Part shown: positions 9,722 to 18,991 of the stretch, piece after piece
Position numbering within the stretch: position 1 is the first letter of the stretch
Layout: each line of letters opens with the position of its first letter
Assembly (NCBI RefSeq): GCF_023100945.1
Contig: NZ_CP064689.1
Coordinates: 2,152,001-2,216,000, forward strand
Source: Bradyrhizobium sp. 200
Lineage (GTDB): Bacteria; Pseudomonadota; Alphaproteobacteria; Rhizobiales; Xanthobacteraceae
Direction of reading: 5' to 3'
DNA: 64,000 nt
Notes under the pieces: model-generated
Seen by the model: only the letters and a program-made list of their open reading frames with translations
The model's database searches: none
What the model was told of the DNA's origin: nothing
Made by a program: the position numbers and the translations under genes

Positions 9722-10173
9722 TGAAGTTCCGATTCCATTTGTCCTAAGCCCGCGAGCGACCATATGCGAAGCCATCGCGGCTGCGTAGGTTGCGGTGCGC
9801 TAATTGCCGATTTCGCGGCATGCTGTTGCGTATCGGCCACAAATCTTGAGGCGGCGATCATTGCGGATAGCGCGTAACGCCTGGGAATAAGTTTTCCTGT
9901 CCCGGCCGGGAGTCGAAAACCTGCGCCGCCGGCGATTCGAGGTAGCTGGGTCCTATGGGCGGGATAGCTGCCTGCGCTTTCAACCCGCCGTCGACCCGCT
10001 TGAGCTACGGAAGCGCCAATCGCAAGTTTAGCTAACGCGACTCGATCAAGAAGCACAAGCCTCGTTGTGTGATGTGCAATCGCTGATCACGCAGAGCAGA
10101 TGTCCGCGCGTAATCGTCGGCTGTATTTTGACCCCGGCAGGGGAGAGAGTACCTGCGCCGACAAGCCGCTAAC
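9722..10173. other. Intergenic region with decayed sequence
   Basis: It holds the upstream region of the export lipoprotein and nothing else I can identify. The minus frame 10032-10391 is out of frame with the GDP-fucose synthase remnant that begins at 10174 and is not a separate gene. Confidence 0.4.
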
Positions 10174-10378
10174 TCAGCCGCCAGCTCTCTCGCTGAGATG
10201 GGCTTGATAGGCGAGCCTGATGCCGTTCTCGAGCGAAGTAGAGGGCACGCCAGCCGAGCTCGGCCAGCCGGCTGACGTCGAGCAGCTTGCGCGGGGCGCC
10301 GTCCGACCGCGAGGTGTCGAAGGAGATCGCACTGGTGTAGCCGACGGCGGCCGCTACCACGCGGACAAAGCTCTCGTG
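10174..10378 (-). pseudogene. GDP-L-fucose synthase C-terminal remnant, frameshifted
   Basis: The minus strand just after the phosphatase stop reads HESFVRVVAAAVGYTSAIS, then FDTSRSDGAPRKLLDVSRL and AELGWRA. This is the hallmark C-terminal run of GDP-L-fucose synthase (usually DTSKPDGTPRKLLDVSRL). Just after LGWRA the reading frame shifts, and the family end continues in the next frame as TSLENGIRLAYQAHLSERA, stopping at 10174. No N-terminal Rossmann or YxxxK part remains upstream, because the phosphatase gene directly abuts. It is therefore a truncated and frameshifted relic of a sugar-nucleotide gene. Confidence 0.75.
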
Positions 10379-10387
10379 GGCGAGAAG

Positions 10388-11125
10388 TCAAAGGAACAGA
10401 ATCTGATCATTCTCAAAAACCGCGCAGGTGAGGTTGCCAGTGGCGAATGCGCCGGTGTCTATATTGATGCGATTATTGCGAATCTCGGGCTCGCTTACTG
10501 GCGTATGACCGTGAACCACAACTTTCCCAAAGCTTCCCTCGTAGCGGAGAAAATCTTCTCTGATCCAGAGAAGGTCTTCAGCGCGCTGGTTGGACAAGGC
10601 AACTCCCGGCCGCACGCCGGCGTGCACGAAAAAGTAATCCCCCAACGCAAAGGACAGCGGCAACGCGGTTAGAAACTTGTAGTGATGTGCCGGCAATCGT
10701 TCGCCTAGCGAGACCGCAAGGCTTTCCTGATCTTGGGGAGAGAGGTTCAGGGAGGGCTCAAGTCCATAGGACGCCAGCGTTTCAAGTCCCCCGCAACGCT
10801 GCCAGGCGTTTAGGATGGTTGGATCCTTCAAGAATTCCAGCAAAAAGGCCTCGTGGTTACCCTTTAAGCAGATTGTTCCGCGTGGAACGCGCATCGAAAG
10901 CAGTTCGATCACATCGAACGACGAAGGTCCGCGATCAATGTAGTCGCCCAGCATAATCTCAAGGGCGTTGGCGATCGGATAAGCAACGCGGTGTCTATCG
11001 ATCTTGGAGAAGGTTTCTTGCAGCAGGTCCGCGCGTCCATGCACGTCCCCAATCGCATACACGCGCGAGCCCGAAGGCAATTTGGGGTAGTTGACTTCAG
11101 CCGCCTTGCGAAAGGGCCTCCACAT
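10388..11125 (-). CDS. Serine/threonine protein phosphatase-like metallophosphatase
   Basis: 245 residues. The three calcineurin-type metal-binding motifs are in order: GDVHG (26-30), GDYIDRG (60-66) and GNHE (89-92), with later HAGVRPG and VVHGHTP supplying the remaining metal ligands. This is the bacterial PrpA/ApaH-like branch of the PPP family, a cytoplasmic enzyme that removes phosphate from proteins or dinucleotides. Near a Wzc-like tyrosine kinase it could oppose phosphorylation, but PPP enzymes mainly act on Ser/Thr, so that link is speculative. The ATG at 11125 follows TTAGGAA. The gene ends directly against a GDP-fucose synthase relic. Confidence 0.88.
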   Translation of the reverse strand: MWRPFRKAAEVNYPKLPSGSRVYAIGDVHGRADLLQETFSKIDRHRVAYPIANALEIMLGDYIDRGPSSFDVIELLSMRVPRGTICLKGNHEAFLLEFLKDPTILNAWQRCGGLETLASYGLEPSLNLSPQDQESLAVSLGERLPAHHYKFLTALPLSFALGDYFFVHAGVRPGVALSNQRAEDLLWIREDFLRYEGSFGKVVVHGHTPVSEPEIRNNRINIDTGAFATGNLTCAVFENDQILFL

Positions 11126-11301
11126 TTCCTAACTACCAGTCCGTTTACAAGAACTCGCTTTGAGATCTCCGCTGGCCAGCTCTTTACAGCAAATGAAGTG
11201 AAAACAGGACTGAAACTTGCGCGCAATATCACCCAGACGACGATGGGGGGCCAGGAGCAGGATGATGATGATGACAAAAAAAGCGGCGAACGCGCCAGGT
11301 T

Positions 11302-11613
11302 CTAATGGGCATTCACGACAGGCTCCTCGAACGATTTGTATGCGGCTGCAGGCAGCGATTGAGCGTGCGCGAAAGGTCGGGATTGGGAACTTTTGGTTCC
11401 ATCAAACCGTCCGGCAAAGATCAGAAATTTGAGTAAGGCTCCGCCCAATATCCGAATTGCCAGCACGTCGCGCCAATGACATTCGTGAGCGTGATCGACC
11501 AGATCGTTGTACCCTAAGCGAGCCGGCGAGCCGTACATACAAAAGGACCGAGCAAAATCGCCGGAGGCCGCACAAAAACTCTGAACCGCAGGCCAATCGC
11601 CGACCCGATACAC
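11302..11613 (-). CDS. Hypothetical protein, unrecognised
   Basis: A 103-codon frame on the minus strand upstream of the metallophosphatase. Its codon choice reads like coding DNA, and it contains a hydrophobic stretch (DVLAIRILGGALLKFLIFAG) near its middle, but I recognise no family. A second minus-strand frame immediately downstream, to about 11130, contains a run FFVIIIILLLA that would make a membrane helix but has no clear start. Both could be remnants of a disrupted gene. Confidence is low. Confidence 0.3.
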   Translation of the reverse strand: MYRVGDWPAVQSFCAASGDFARSFCMYGSPARLGYNDLVDHAHECHWRDVLAIRILGGALLKFLIFAGRFDGTKSSQSRPFAHAQSLPAAAYKSFEEPVVNAH

Positions 11614-12027
11614 AGCATCGTTAAAGCGACCTTTCCACTTCGAAACCTCGTCCGGCAGGTTGGCCCCGGAGGTCTAAATTCTTCGTAAATATTTTCAGCT
11701 GTTGCAACGCGGGCGCATCGGTAGTTTCACCTTAAGGAAAATGCGATCTTTGGATTTTGTGTGGCAGGCGTCGCCAGAAATTTCATAAATATATCAAATG
11801 TTTAATCTGCCGCATCTGTCGGCAACAATAGGATTGGATTGGCCGATGTTTGAGTTGGTGAAACGACCGGTTGTTGGCAATGGCCAGAGCGGGCGACAGC
11901 GCACCCATTCGCAACTTGTCGACCTTTTGCTCGTGTGAATGGCCTCGACCCTTATCAACCGAAAACGACGCGCGTACCCCAGAGCTACGATGGAAGGCGC
12001 TCAAACTTACTCGCTGTAGGAGCCAAA
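11614..12027. other. Intergenic region upstream of the TIGR03790-like gene
   Basis: AT-rich around 11680-11810, plausibly holding the promoter for the rightward gene. The open frame of that gene reaches back to 11935, but the better start is at 12028. Nothing else is supported. Confidence 0.4.
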
Positions 12028-13509
12028 GTGTTCGAGCTCGAAATGCCTGACAAATATCTCAGATTTCTTACGAAGACCATTCGTGGGCTTGTGATCGGCC
12101 GATCTCCGTCGACTGCAGCTAATTTTCTCATGTTTGCTTGTCTGCTTGCGCCAAATTTCGTGGCCGCACAGTCTCCGCAGAACACCGAGCGGGTGGACGT
12201 GCTCGATGCAAATTCGGCAACGGTTGCAACGCTCTTCGTGCCTCGCAGCAGCATTCAAACTTCAGAGATTGCGGTCTTGATCAACGACAACGATCCGCAG
12301 TCCGTAGAAGTTGCAAGCTACTATCAACAGGTGAGAAACATCCCTAGTCGGAACATGATTCACCTGAATTTTGATCAGAATAAAATCTACCCCGGCCTTA
12401 CATCAAATAACGGCATAGACCCTGCCGAGTTCGCCGCTCTGAAAGCGCAGGTGGATGCGGCGGCAGGTCCGGAAGTTCAGGCCTTTGTAGTCTCTTGGAG
12501 CAGGCCGTTTCGTATTGCGAGATTCAATTATTATTCCACCAACTATTCCATTACGAGCGCCTTCACCTTTGGAGTAGACGCCGCTTACCTCACCAGCAAC
12601 AATTGTGCTGCGACGCCTGTGAGCCGGTATTTCGGATCGGCTTCGACAGCCCCGTATACGGACTTTGGTATTCGACCAACCATGATGCTCGCCGGCCAAA
12701 GCGCGGCAAGCGTAAAGGCAACAATCGACAAGGGACTAAAGGCCGGCAGGAGCCTTCCTGGAGGCAACGGTTGGTTCGTTAGAACCGCTGATAACGTGAG
12801 GAGCGGGCCCCGGTTGCAGGACTTTCAGGCGACAGTGCAAACCTGGAATCGCCCGGAGGGGCTCTCCATGGCGTACTTCGACTATTCGAAGAATGGCGGC
12901 CGATCGGAGGTCAAGAACGCGGCCGACATTCTGTTTTACCAGACGGGGTCAGCGAACGTCTCAGGGCTGAATACAAACACGTATGCTCCTGGGGCTCTGG
13001 CGGATCATCTTACATCTAGCGGGGGCAATTTGTTCGGGACGGAGCAAATGAGCGCGCTTCGTTGGCTCGAAGCTGGAGTAACGGCAAGTTATGGCACAGT
13101 GACCGAGCCATGTGCATTTGCGGACAAGTTCCCCGCAGCCTCAGTGCTTGTGAAGAGTTACTTTCGCGGCAACACCGCATTGGAAGCCTACACAAAATCG
13201 GTCCGTCAGCCGTCACAGGGAGTTTTCGTGGGCGATCCGCTCGCGAGACCTTTCGGTACCCGGGCAACTCTCGTGAACGGAGTTCTCAACATAAAAACGT
13301 CGAGTCTTGAACCCGGAATAAATTATAATCTTTACTCAGCACCATCTGCCACCGGCCCCTTTTTAAGGATTGCTACGGTTGCAGTGCCTCGGTATCAGTT
13401 TGTAACAATAACCGTCCCAGGCAAGAGTGCTCCCTTTTACAAGCTTGAAATGAGCGGCTCCTTTCCGATGCCATCATCGAGCGTAGTTGCAAAACCGCCG
13501 ATCGAATAA
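12028..13509 (+). CDS. TIGR03790-like exported protein of unknown function
   Basis: About 493 residues from a GTG at 12028, chosen because AGGAG lies 5 bases upstream (12018-12022); the frame is open to 11935. A hydrophobic segment ending ACLLAPNFVAAQS looks like a signal peptide. The body carries AVLINDNDPQSVEVASYYQQ followed by RNIPSRNMIHL, later SYGTVTEPCAFADKFP, and GVFVGDPLARPFG. I recognise this order as the uncharacterised TIGR03790 family of exported proteins. The C-terminal 70 residues may be a small beta domain. No enzymatic activity is established. It sits between sugar-nucleotide and initiating-transferase genes, a few kb from an exosortase, suggesting an envelope role. Confidence 0.75.
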   Translation: MFELEMPDKYLRFLTKTIRGLVIGRSPSTAANFLMFACLLAPNFVAAQSPQNTERVDVLDANSATVATLFVPRSSIQTSEIAVLINDNDPQSVEVASYYQQVRNIPSRNMIHLNFDQNKIYPGLTSNNGIDPAEFAALKAQVDAAAGPEVQAFVVSWSRPFRIARFNYYSTNYSITSAFTFGVDAAYLTSNNCAATPVSRYFGSASTAPYTDFGIRPTMMLAGQSAASVKATIDKGLKAGRSLPGGNGWFVRTADNVRSGPRLQDFQATVQTWNRPEGLSMAYFDYSKNGGRSEVKNAADILFYQTGSANVSGLNTNTYAPGALADHLTSSGGNLFGTEQMSALRWLEAGVTASYGTVTEPCAFADKFPAASVLVKSYFRGNTALEAYTKSVRQPSQGVFVGDPLARPFGTRATLVNGVLNIKTSSLEPGINYNLYSAPSATGPFLRIATVAVPRYQFVTITVPGKSAPFYKLEMSGSFPMPSSSVVAKPPIE

Positions 13510-13918
13510 TTTCGGATGCTCAAGGACATATAACAGTTCCCGGAACTTGGGCTTTGTCGATCTTTCAGGCGTCGCCGGATCATTTCATATTCCGAATGCG
13601 AGACTCGCGTTCGCCTTTTCGCGCGGGCACCTCGTCCACTGGCATTAGCTTTTATTATGCCGCTCCAGCGGACAAATCTTGAAATCCATTATCACGGAAC
13701 CAGAAGATTTCCACAGTTAAAGGGAAACAATACATTATTTGTTGCCGTTTTGAGACAATCGCAGTTGATATGAACACGATGCTCGAAAAACCTGCGGCCC
13801 AGCCTAATGGTTAGTCGGACATCGGGCTTGAGAAGGTGTAAAAAGCAAATCAATTGCACTGAAACATTCTTTGCGCCAACCCAATGGTTTGTTTAATAAT
13901 AGGAGCCTGTTGGCGATT
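13510..13918. other. Intergenic region, no supported gene
   Basis: About 400 bp. It is AT-rich near 13680-13760 and likely carries the promoter for the sugar transferase. No terminator hairpin with a T run stands out after 13509. Confidence 0.4.
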
Positions 13919-15454
13919 ATGGCCGTTCCCTCGCCGACCTCGCGACGTAAGAGAAGGGTCGACGTGTCCATATGGGACGCGTTTTGGGCATTGGCGTCTT
14001 CCCTTCTCGCGTTGTGGTTGAGCAACGCTTTAATCCTGACGCAGCACGACTGGAACGCAACAGTAATTTATTGCGTGCTTTCTACCGGGTTTGCGGTCGT
14101 GGCGTATCTCGCCTTCGGGCTTCGAAACACCGTCACTCAACATTTTTCTGCGCACGAAGTGCTCGACATCGCGGAAGCGGTGTTGTTCGCGCAACTGTTG
14201 ACTTACGGCCTCCTGTTTACGCTTACTCGCCTCGACGGGATCGCTCGTTCAGTGCCATTGTATCACGGCCTGCTGCTCGCAGGCGGCCTCATCTTCGTTC
14301 GTATTGTCACGCGGGTTGGAAGTGGCGAGAGGCGCGCGAGTGAATACCAGTTGCGCCGCGATCGGATAATCGTGATCGGCGCCAATCGACTCGCTGCTTC
14401 ATTCATCTCGATGCTGCGCGCATACGCACCGAATCAAGAAGGGGTGGTCGCGGTGCTCGACGAAAAATCGGGCGCGATCGGCCGTACCCTTGGCGGGGTG
14501 CAGGTCCTCGGAACACCGCAGGAACTTGATGTGATCGTTGCCGAGTTTGCCGTTCACGGCGTTCAAATTGATCGGGTGATCCTTGCCGGTGATACGGACC
14601 TTCTCAGTTCCGCGGCCTTGCACGATGTCGAGCGCGTCTGCAAAAAGCGACAACTTGAGTTGTCTTTTCTGCCGCGCATGCTGGGGCTGACCGAACAGGG
14701 GCCGTCTAATGTGAAGGTCGCTGCCGCAACGGAGACAGGTCAGGAGCGCCATCTCTTCCTCAGAATGAAGCGATCCATCGATATCCTGGGATCGCTTGCG
14801 CTCATGATCCTGCTTTTGCCGCTTTTTGCGACCGCAACGCTGCTCGTGTTAATTGACGTCGGCTCGCCTGTGCTTTTCTGGCAAGAGCGGACCGGGCGGA
14901 GGGGGCTGCCGTTCCTGATCTACAAGTACAGGACATTGCGGGCACCGTTTGATTCCAAGGGTAGGCCAACTTTGGGGGATCGACAGCCGTCGGTGATTGG
15001 CCGGTACCTGCGGGCCACGCGCATTGATGAGCTGCCTCAGCTCATCAATGTGCTGTTCGGGGATATGTCGCTGATAGGTCCTCGACCATTGCTGCCTGAG
15101 GATCAACCGTCCAATACAGCGCTGCGGCTGTCAGTTCGGCCGGGGATTACAGGGTGGGCGCAGGTCAATGGCGCGAAGCTCGTCAGCAAGGAAGACAAAG
15201 AGAAGTTTGACGAGTGGTACGTTCGCAATGCGTCGCCTTGGCTCGATACAAAAATCACGCTTATGACCCTTCGCACACTCTCCTTGAACTATCTGGGATC
15301 GGCGGAAGCCGTGGAGGATCTGGCTCAGGTGCAAGCTAAACAAAGCAGCCTCGCGATGCCTGAAAGCTCGCCCCCCCCGAAGACGATCGCTAGTATTGAG
15401 CCCGCACCGCCGGTCCGCGCTGAGGTTGTAAAGCGCTCGGCTTTGCGCGGCTGA
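13919..15454 (+). CDS. Polyprenyl-phosphate sugar-1-phosphate transferase, third initiating enzyme
   Basis: About 511 residues from the ATG at 13919; TTG at 13910 with AGGAG at 13901 is an alternative start. Four to five membrane helices (residues 25-130) precede a CoA-binding-like fold (DRIIVIGANRLAASF). A catalytic sugar-transferase domain follows from about residue 285: KRSIDILGS, YKYRTL, RIDELPQLINVL, MSLIGPRP and RPGITGWAQ. A Pro-rich tail of about 45 residues ends the protein. The domain differs clearly from the pair at 2820 and 6297, so this is a separate lineage, perhaps with another sugar preference (galactose- or QuiNAc-type enzymes share this layout). Confidence 0.88.
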   Translation: MAVPSPTSRRKRRVDVSIWDAFWALASSLLALWLSNALILTQHDWNATVIYCVLSTGFAVVAYLAFGLRNTVTQHFSAHEVLDIAEAVLFAQLLTYGLLFTLTRLDGIARSVPLYHGLLLAGGLIFVRIVTRVGSGERRASEYQLRRDRIIVIGANRLAASFISMLRAYAPNQEGVVAVLDEKSGAIGRTLGGVQVLGTPQELDVIVAEFAVHGVQIDRVILAGDTDLLSSAALHDVERVCKKRQLELSFLPRMLGLTEQGPSNVKVAAATETGQERHLFLRMKRSIDILGSLALMILLLPLFATATLLVLIDVGSPVLFWQERTGRRGLPFLIYKYRTLRAPFDSKGRPTLGDRQPSVIGRYLRATRIDELPQLINVLFGDMSLIGPRPLLPEDQPSNTALRLSVRPGITGWAQVNGAKLVSKEDKEKFDEWYVRNASPWLDTKITLMTLRTLSLNYLGSAEAVEDLAQVQAKQSSLAMPESSPPPKTIASIEPAPPVRAEVVKRSALRG

Positions 15455-15603
15455 GCCAAGCAAGTCAACCGAGTGAGGCCGCCTGACCAGTCACCGCAGC
15501 CATACATCGCATTGGCTTGAAGCTGGTGGTACCTAAGAGCGAGGCTGGCGTATTAGCCCTCATCACGGTCCTTGCCCGACTGCTCTTTTTAGCCAAGGCT
15601 CGC

Positions 15604-16836
15604 TCAGAGCGGCTGACCCAATTCGACTTTTGAGATCAAAGTTTGCCAATAGTCAAACGCCTGGCGACGGGTGAAATGATGATCAAGCATATTCCGAGCT
15701 CGGTGCCCCATCTTTGCGCAGAGATCGTGGTCGCGGGATAGAAGAGTGATGGCACTCTCGAGTGAATCGACGTCTCCTTCTTCGATCGCAAAGCCGCATT
15801 GATGCTTCTCGACGAGGGAGCCAAGTTCTCCTTGCTTGCTGCCGATCGAGATCATGGGCCGTCCAGCGGCCGCGATGCCGTAAAATTTGCTGGGTACGAT
15901 AAGCCCCTCAAATCTCGGTCGAAGCGAGATCCAATGCACATCTGAAACCCCTAGGGAATATTTCAACGCGCTTGCATCTTGATACGGAACGAACAAGTAA
16001 GACCGCTCAAGGCCACGCGACTTTACCTCGTGGACGAGGCCGTCGTTCTGATGGCCGCCTCCTATAACGAGAAATACGATACGATCATCGTTCCTGAATC
16101 GCTCCGACACCGAAAGCATGGTTAGAAACTCATGCGTCCGGCCGAGGTTTCCCGAATATCCAACGACAAACTTGTCACTAAGGCGCCACGCCTGACGCAG
16201 CGTGTTATCGGCGTGCGCGATGGGAACGATCTCATCTTCATCGCTCCAATTGTGAATGATTGTCACACCGTCCGAAGGAACGCCGCGTGATAAAACCAGC
16301 TTCGCGGGGAGCTGGCCAAGCACTACATTGGCTGTCGCCGCCTTAAGTGAGATATCTCGTAACCAAAAAAGAAGCCGGCGAACCGGAGCGATCAAGAATG
16401 GGACGCCAAATTCAATCGCAATCTCTGGATATACGTCCTGAACCCAATTGACTAGTTTTGCTCCTCGCTGCTTTGCAGCCGCCATTCCGATCAATGAAAT
16501 CATTGGCGGATCAGTCTTGGCCACAAGGATGTCACCCGGCCTCGCGATCGACAGGGCGCATCGCCACGACGTAAAATAAAAAGACAAATAGTCCATGGCG
16601 CGGCCTAGCAGCCTTGATCGACCAAAGCTAGTCGTGCCAACGCGATGGATATGGACCCCATGCACAATTTCGTAAGCAGGTAAGTTCGCCCCCGGCTTGT
16701 CGTACAACTGTCGACTGGTAATGACGTGAACTTCCTTGCCCGATGATGCCAACTCAAATGCAAGATCGCTCACCATCCGACTCGTGGCGGAATGGTCGGG
16801 GTAGAAAAATCGATTAAGGAAAATGACGCGAGGCAT
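15604..16836 (-). CDS. GT4 glycosyltransferase (WbuB-like)
   Basis: 410 residues from the ATG at 16836, giving MPRVIFLNRFFYPDHSATSR; the frame is open further upstream but would overlap the aminotransferase. The N-terminal fold has GKEVHVITSR and WVQDVYPE; the C-terminal domain has VVGYSGNLGRTHEF and RFEGLIVPSKFYGIAAAGRP, the GT4 nucleotide-sugar site with its conserved Glu. This resembles WbuB-type transferases that add an amino sugar in the cytoplasm to a lipid-linked acceptor. It starts 8 bp after the aminotransferase stop, indicating co-transcription and suggesting that the transferred sugar is the amino sugar made by that neighbour. Confidence 0.88.
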   Translation of the reverse strand: MPRVIFLNRFFYPDHSATSRMVSDLAFELASSGKEVHVITSRQLYDKPGANLPAYEIVHGVHIHRVGTTSFGRSRLLGRAMDYLSFYFTSWRCALSIARPGDILVAKTDPPMISLIGMAAAKQRGAKLVNWVQDVYPEIAIEFGVPFLIAPVRRLLFWLRDISLKAATANVVLGQLPAKLVLSRGVPSDGVTIIHNWSDEDEIVPIAHADNTLRQAWRLSDKFVVGYSGNLGRTHEFLTMLSVSERFRNDDRIVFLVIGGGHQNDGLVHEVKSRGLERSYLFVPYQDASALKYSLGVSDVHWISLRPRFEGLIVPSKFYGIAAAGRPMISIGSKQGELGSLVEKHQCGFAIEEGDVDSLESAITLLSRDHDLCAKMGHRARNMLDHHFTRRQAFDYWQTLISKVELGQPL

Positions 16837-16844
16837 GAAAAATT

Positions 16845-17930
16845 TCAGCTGTAAAATTCTGCGACGGCGTCGCACACGGTTTCGATCTGCTGATCCGTGA
16901 GTTGAGACGAGGAAGGCAACCATAGGCCCAGCCGCCCGACGAGCTCAGAGACAGGATGGTCTCCGACGCGCTGATATGCCTGCTGCTTGTTAAGGGGAGG
17001 ATACATGACCCGGGTACCGATCCCCTTTTTTCCGAGGTGCTCCTGAAGGTCGGCCCGCCTTTCGCAAAGAATATCAATGAACCATGGGGTTGTATTGACC
17101 AGGTCTTGTTCGAAGAATTTCACCGGCCCTACCGCGCGGAGCGCATGCCGATACTTTACCAGAATCTTCTTTTTGCGCTCGATTCGCCAATCGAGCTTCT
17201 TCATCTGTTCGATACCAACACACGCCTGCAAATCGGTGAATTTAAAATTATAGCCGATGCTTTGATGGATATCCGCTCCGCCTGCGGCTCGACCGAAATC
17301 CTTCAGCTTACGAAGGCGTTCGGCAAGCTCGCCATCGTTGGTGATCAGGCATCCTCCCTGTCCGGTCGTGATGACTTTTGGCACAGAGAATGAAAAGCTG
17401 CCGACTTTGCCAACGCTGCCAATGTGGCGGCCGTCCGGGTAGTGCGAACCGAGCGACTGGGCGGCGTCCTCGATTAGAGCCAGGCCATATCTGTCGGCCA
17501 GATCAACAAACGCCTCGATTCCGGCTTTGGGGTAGCGTCCGTTGGCGGTCACCAGCATGATTGCACGGGTTTTCGTCGTTAGGGCTGCCTCCGTCTGGTT
17601 GATGTCGAGGCAAAGCGTCTCCGGCTCTACATCGACGAAAATCGGCCGTGCGCCGAGCAATAACGCGGAATTCGCGGTCGCGATCATTGTGTAGTTGGGG
17701 ACTATCACCTCGTCTCCCGCCTTCACATCACAGGCCAGTGCCGCCAACGTCAGGCTTACGGTGCCGTTGACGGTTACGACGCAGTGTGACGCTCCTGTAT
17801 AATCGGCGATGATGGACTCGAATTTCCGTGTCTTGTCGTGTTCCATGAGCCATCCGCCGGAGCGCATGTAGTCGTTGACGGCGGCGGCTTCTTCCTCACC
17901 GAGCCAGGGCTCCATCTGCGGGATTGTCAT
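16845..17930 (-). CDS. DegT/DnrJ/EryC1/StrS sugar aminotransferase
   Basis: 361 residues. A PLP-dependent fold-type I enzyme that aminates a keto-sugar nucleotide. YTGASHCVVTVNGTVSL, AGDEVIVPNYTMIAT, ALIEDAAQSLGS and FSFSVPKVITTGQGG (the Lys here is the Schiff-base residue) follow the family in order, and length is normal. Closest in style to perosamine synthetases, which make GDP-4-amino-4,6-dideoxymannose, though the exact product is inferred. It is the first gene of a two-gene minus-strand unit with the GT4 at 15604. The divergent SDR gene at 18054 could supply or modify related precursors. Confidence 0.9.
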   Translation of the reverse strand: MTIPQMEPWLGEEEAAAVNDYMRSGGWLMEHDKTRKFESIIADYTGASHCVVTVNGTVSLTLAALACDVKAGDEVIVPNYTMIATANSALLLGARPIFVDVEPETLCLDINQTEAALTTKTRAIMLVTANGRYPKAGIEAFVDLADRYGLALIEDAAQSLGSHYPDGRHIGSVGKVGSFSFSVPKVITTGQGGCLITNDGELAERLRKLKDFGRAAGGADIHQSIGYNFKFTDLQACVGIEQMKKLDWRIERKKKILVKYRHALRAVGPVKFFEQDLVNTTPWFIDILCERRADLQEHLGKKGIGTRVMYPPLNKQQAYQRVGDHPVSELVGRLGLWLPSSSQLTDQQIETVCDAVAEFYS

Positions 17931-18053
17931 CTTCTCGTCTCGCTATGGGGCCGCTATAGTGCGGGCTCACCTTAGTTATGGTTGTGTCCAGTTAATGGTT
18001 TTGAATGATTGTCCATGCTCGAATCGTCGCATTTAACTTATGCAGGAGACAAG

Positions 18054-18971
18054 ATGATTCTCGTGACTGGCGCCACCGGGTTTCTTGGTCAGCGATTGTG
18101 CCGGAGGTTGGAAGAGGCGTCCATAGCATTCAGCCGAACGTCACTGTCTCTCGGCACGGATCTGCGCGATTTCGCTCAGACGCTTGAACTGTTCGAAGCT
18201 GTTCGTCCGACGATTATTCTTAACTGTGCGGGTTTCGCAGGCGGAATTCAATTCGGACTCAGGCAACCGGCGGACATATTCCGCAATAATATGCCGATGA
18301 TCGCCAATCTATTCGAGGCTGCGCATCAGACGGGTGTGAAGCGCATTGTAAATCCCCTTGCCAATTGCGTCTATCCAGCGGAGCTCACGGTTTTCGAGGA
18401 AAGCCGGTTTTGGGACGGGCCGCTCCATGAGTCGGTGATGGTCTATGGTCTGCTCCGCAAGTTGTCCTGGATGGGCTCCTGGGCGTATGCGAAACAATGG
18501 GGCCTGCAGACCATCAACCTCGTATTCTCCAACATGTACGGCCCGGGAGACCATTTCGACGACGTTCGATCGCATGCTGTCGGTGGCCTTGCGATGAGAT
18601 TTCTCGAGGCGCATAAGCGCGGCGCTCCGGAGGTCGTCGTCTGGGGCAGCGGAGCTCCGGTGCGGGAATGGCTCTACGTCGACGATGCAGCTGAAGCAAT
18701 GTTCCGTGCCATGACATGTGCGCCGTGCGACCAACCCGTTAACGTCGGCATCGGGAAGGGGGTGTCGATTGCCGATGTCGCTGAACGCATTGGATCGATT
18801 ATCAATTACAATGGACGCATTGTGTACGACAGGTCAAAGCCGGACGGCGCGCCTCATAAATCGGTCGACGGTACCCGTGGTGCGGCGCTGCTGGGATGGT
18901 CTCCTCAAACGGACCTGGACGAGGGCTTGGCGAGGACGGTGGAATGGTACAGACAGGCAAGTATCGCTTGA
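18054..18971 (+). CDS. NAD-dependent epimerase (SDR), GDP-fucose synthase-like
   Basis: 305 residues from the ATG at 18054, preceded by CAGGAGA. MILVTGATGFLGQRL gives the NAD(P)-binding Rossmann site. NMYGPGDHFD and the C-terminal YDRSKPDGAPHKSVDGTR then LLGWSP resemble GDP-L-fucose synthase and related sugar epimerases. The usual YxxxK reads YGLLRK here, with Arg at the normal Lys position and Lys one residue later; close homologues may share this. It is cytoplasmic and acts on a nucleotide sugar for the polymer. The gene ends 21 bp from a convergent hypothetical gene. Confidence 0.85.
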   Translation: MILVTGATGFLGQRLCRRLEEASIAFSRTSLSLGTDLRDFAQTLELFEAVRPTIILNCAGFAGGIQFGLRQPADIFRNNMPMIANLFEAAHQTGVKRIVNPLANCVYPAELTVFEESRFWDGPLHESVMVYGLLRKLSWMGSWAYAKQWGLQTINLVFSNMYGPGDHFDDVRSHAVGGLAMRFLEAHKRGAPEVVVWGSGAPVREWLYVDDAAEAMFRAMTCAPCDQPVNVGIGKGVSIADVAERIGSIINYNGRIVYDRSKPDGAPHKSVDGTRGAALLGWSPQTDLDEGLARTVEWYRQASIA

Positions 18972-18991
18972 AACCGTTGCGCCCACATCGG

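Noticed and set aside
8534..9724. Plus-strand frame of 396 codons
   Set aside because: Antisense shadow of the export lipoprotein; its His/Arg/Asp-rich content is typical of a high-GC shadow frame.
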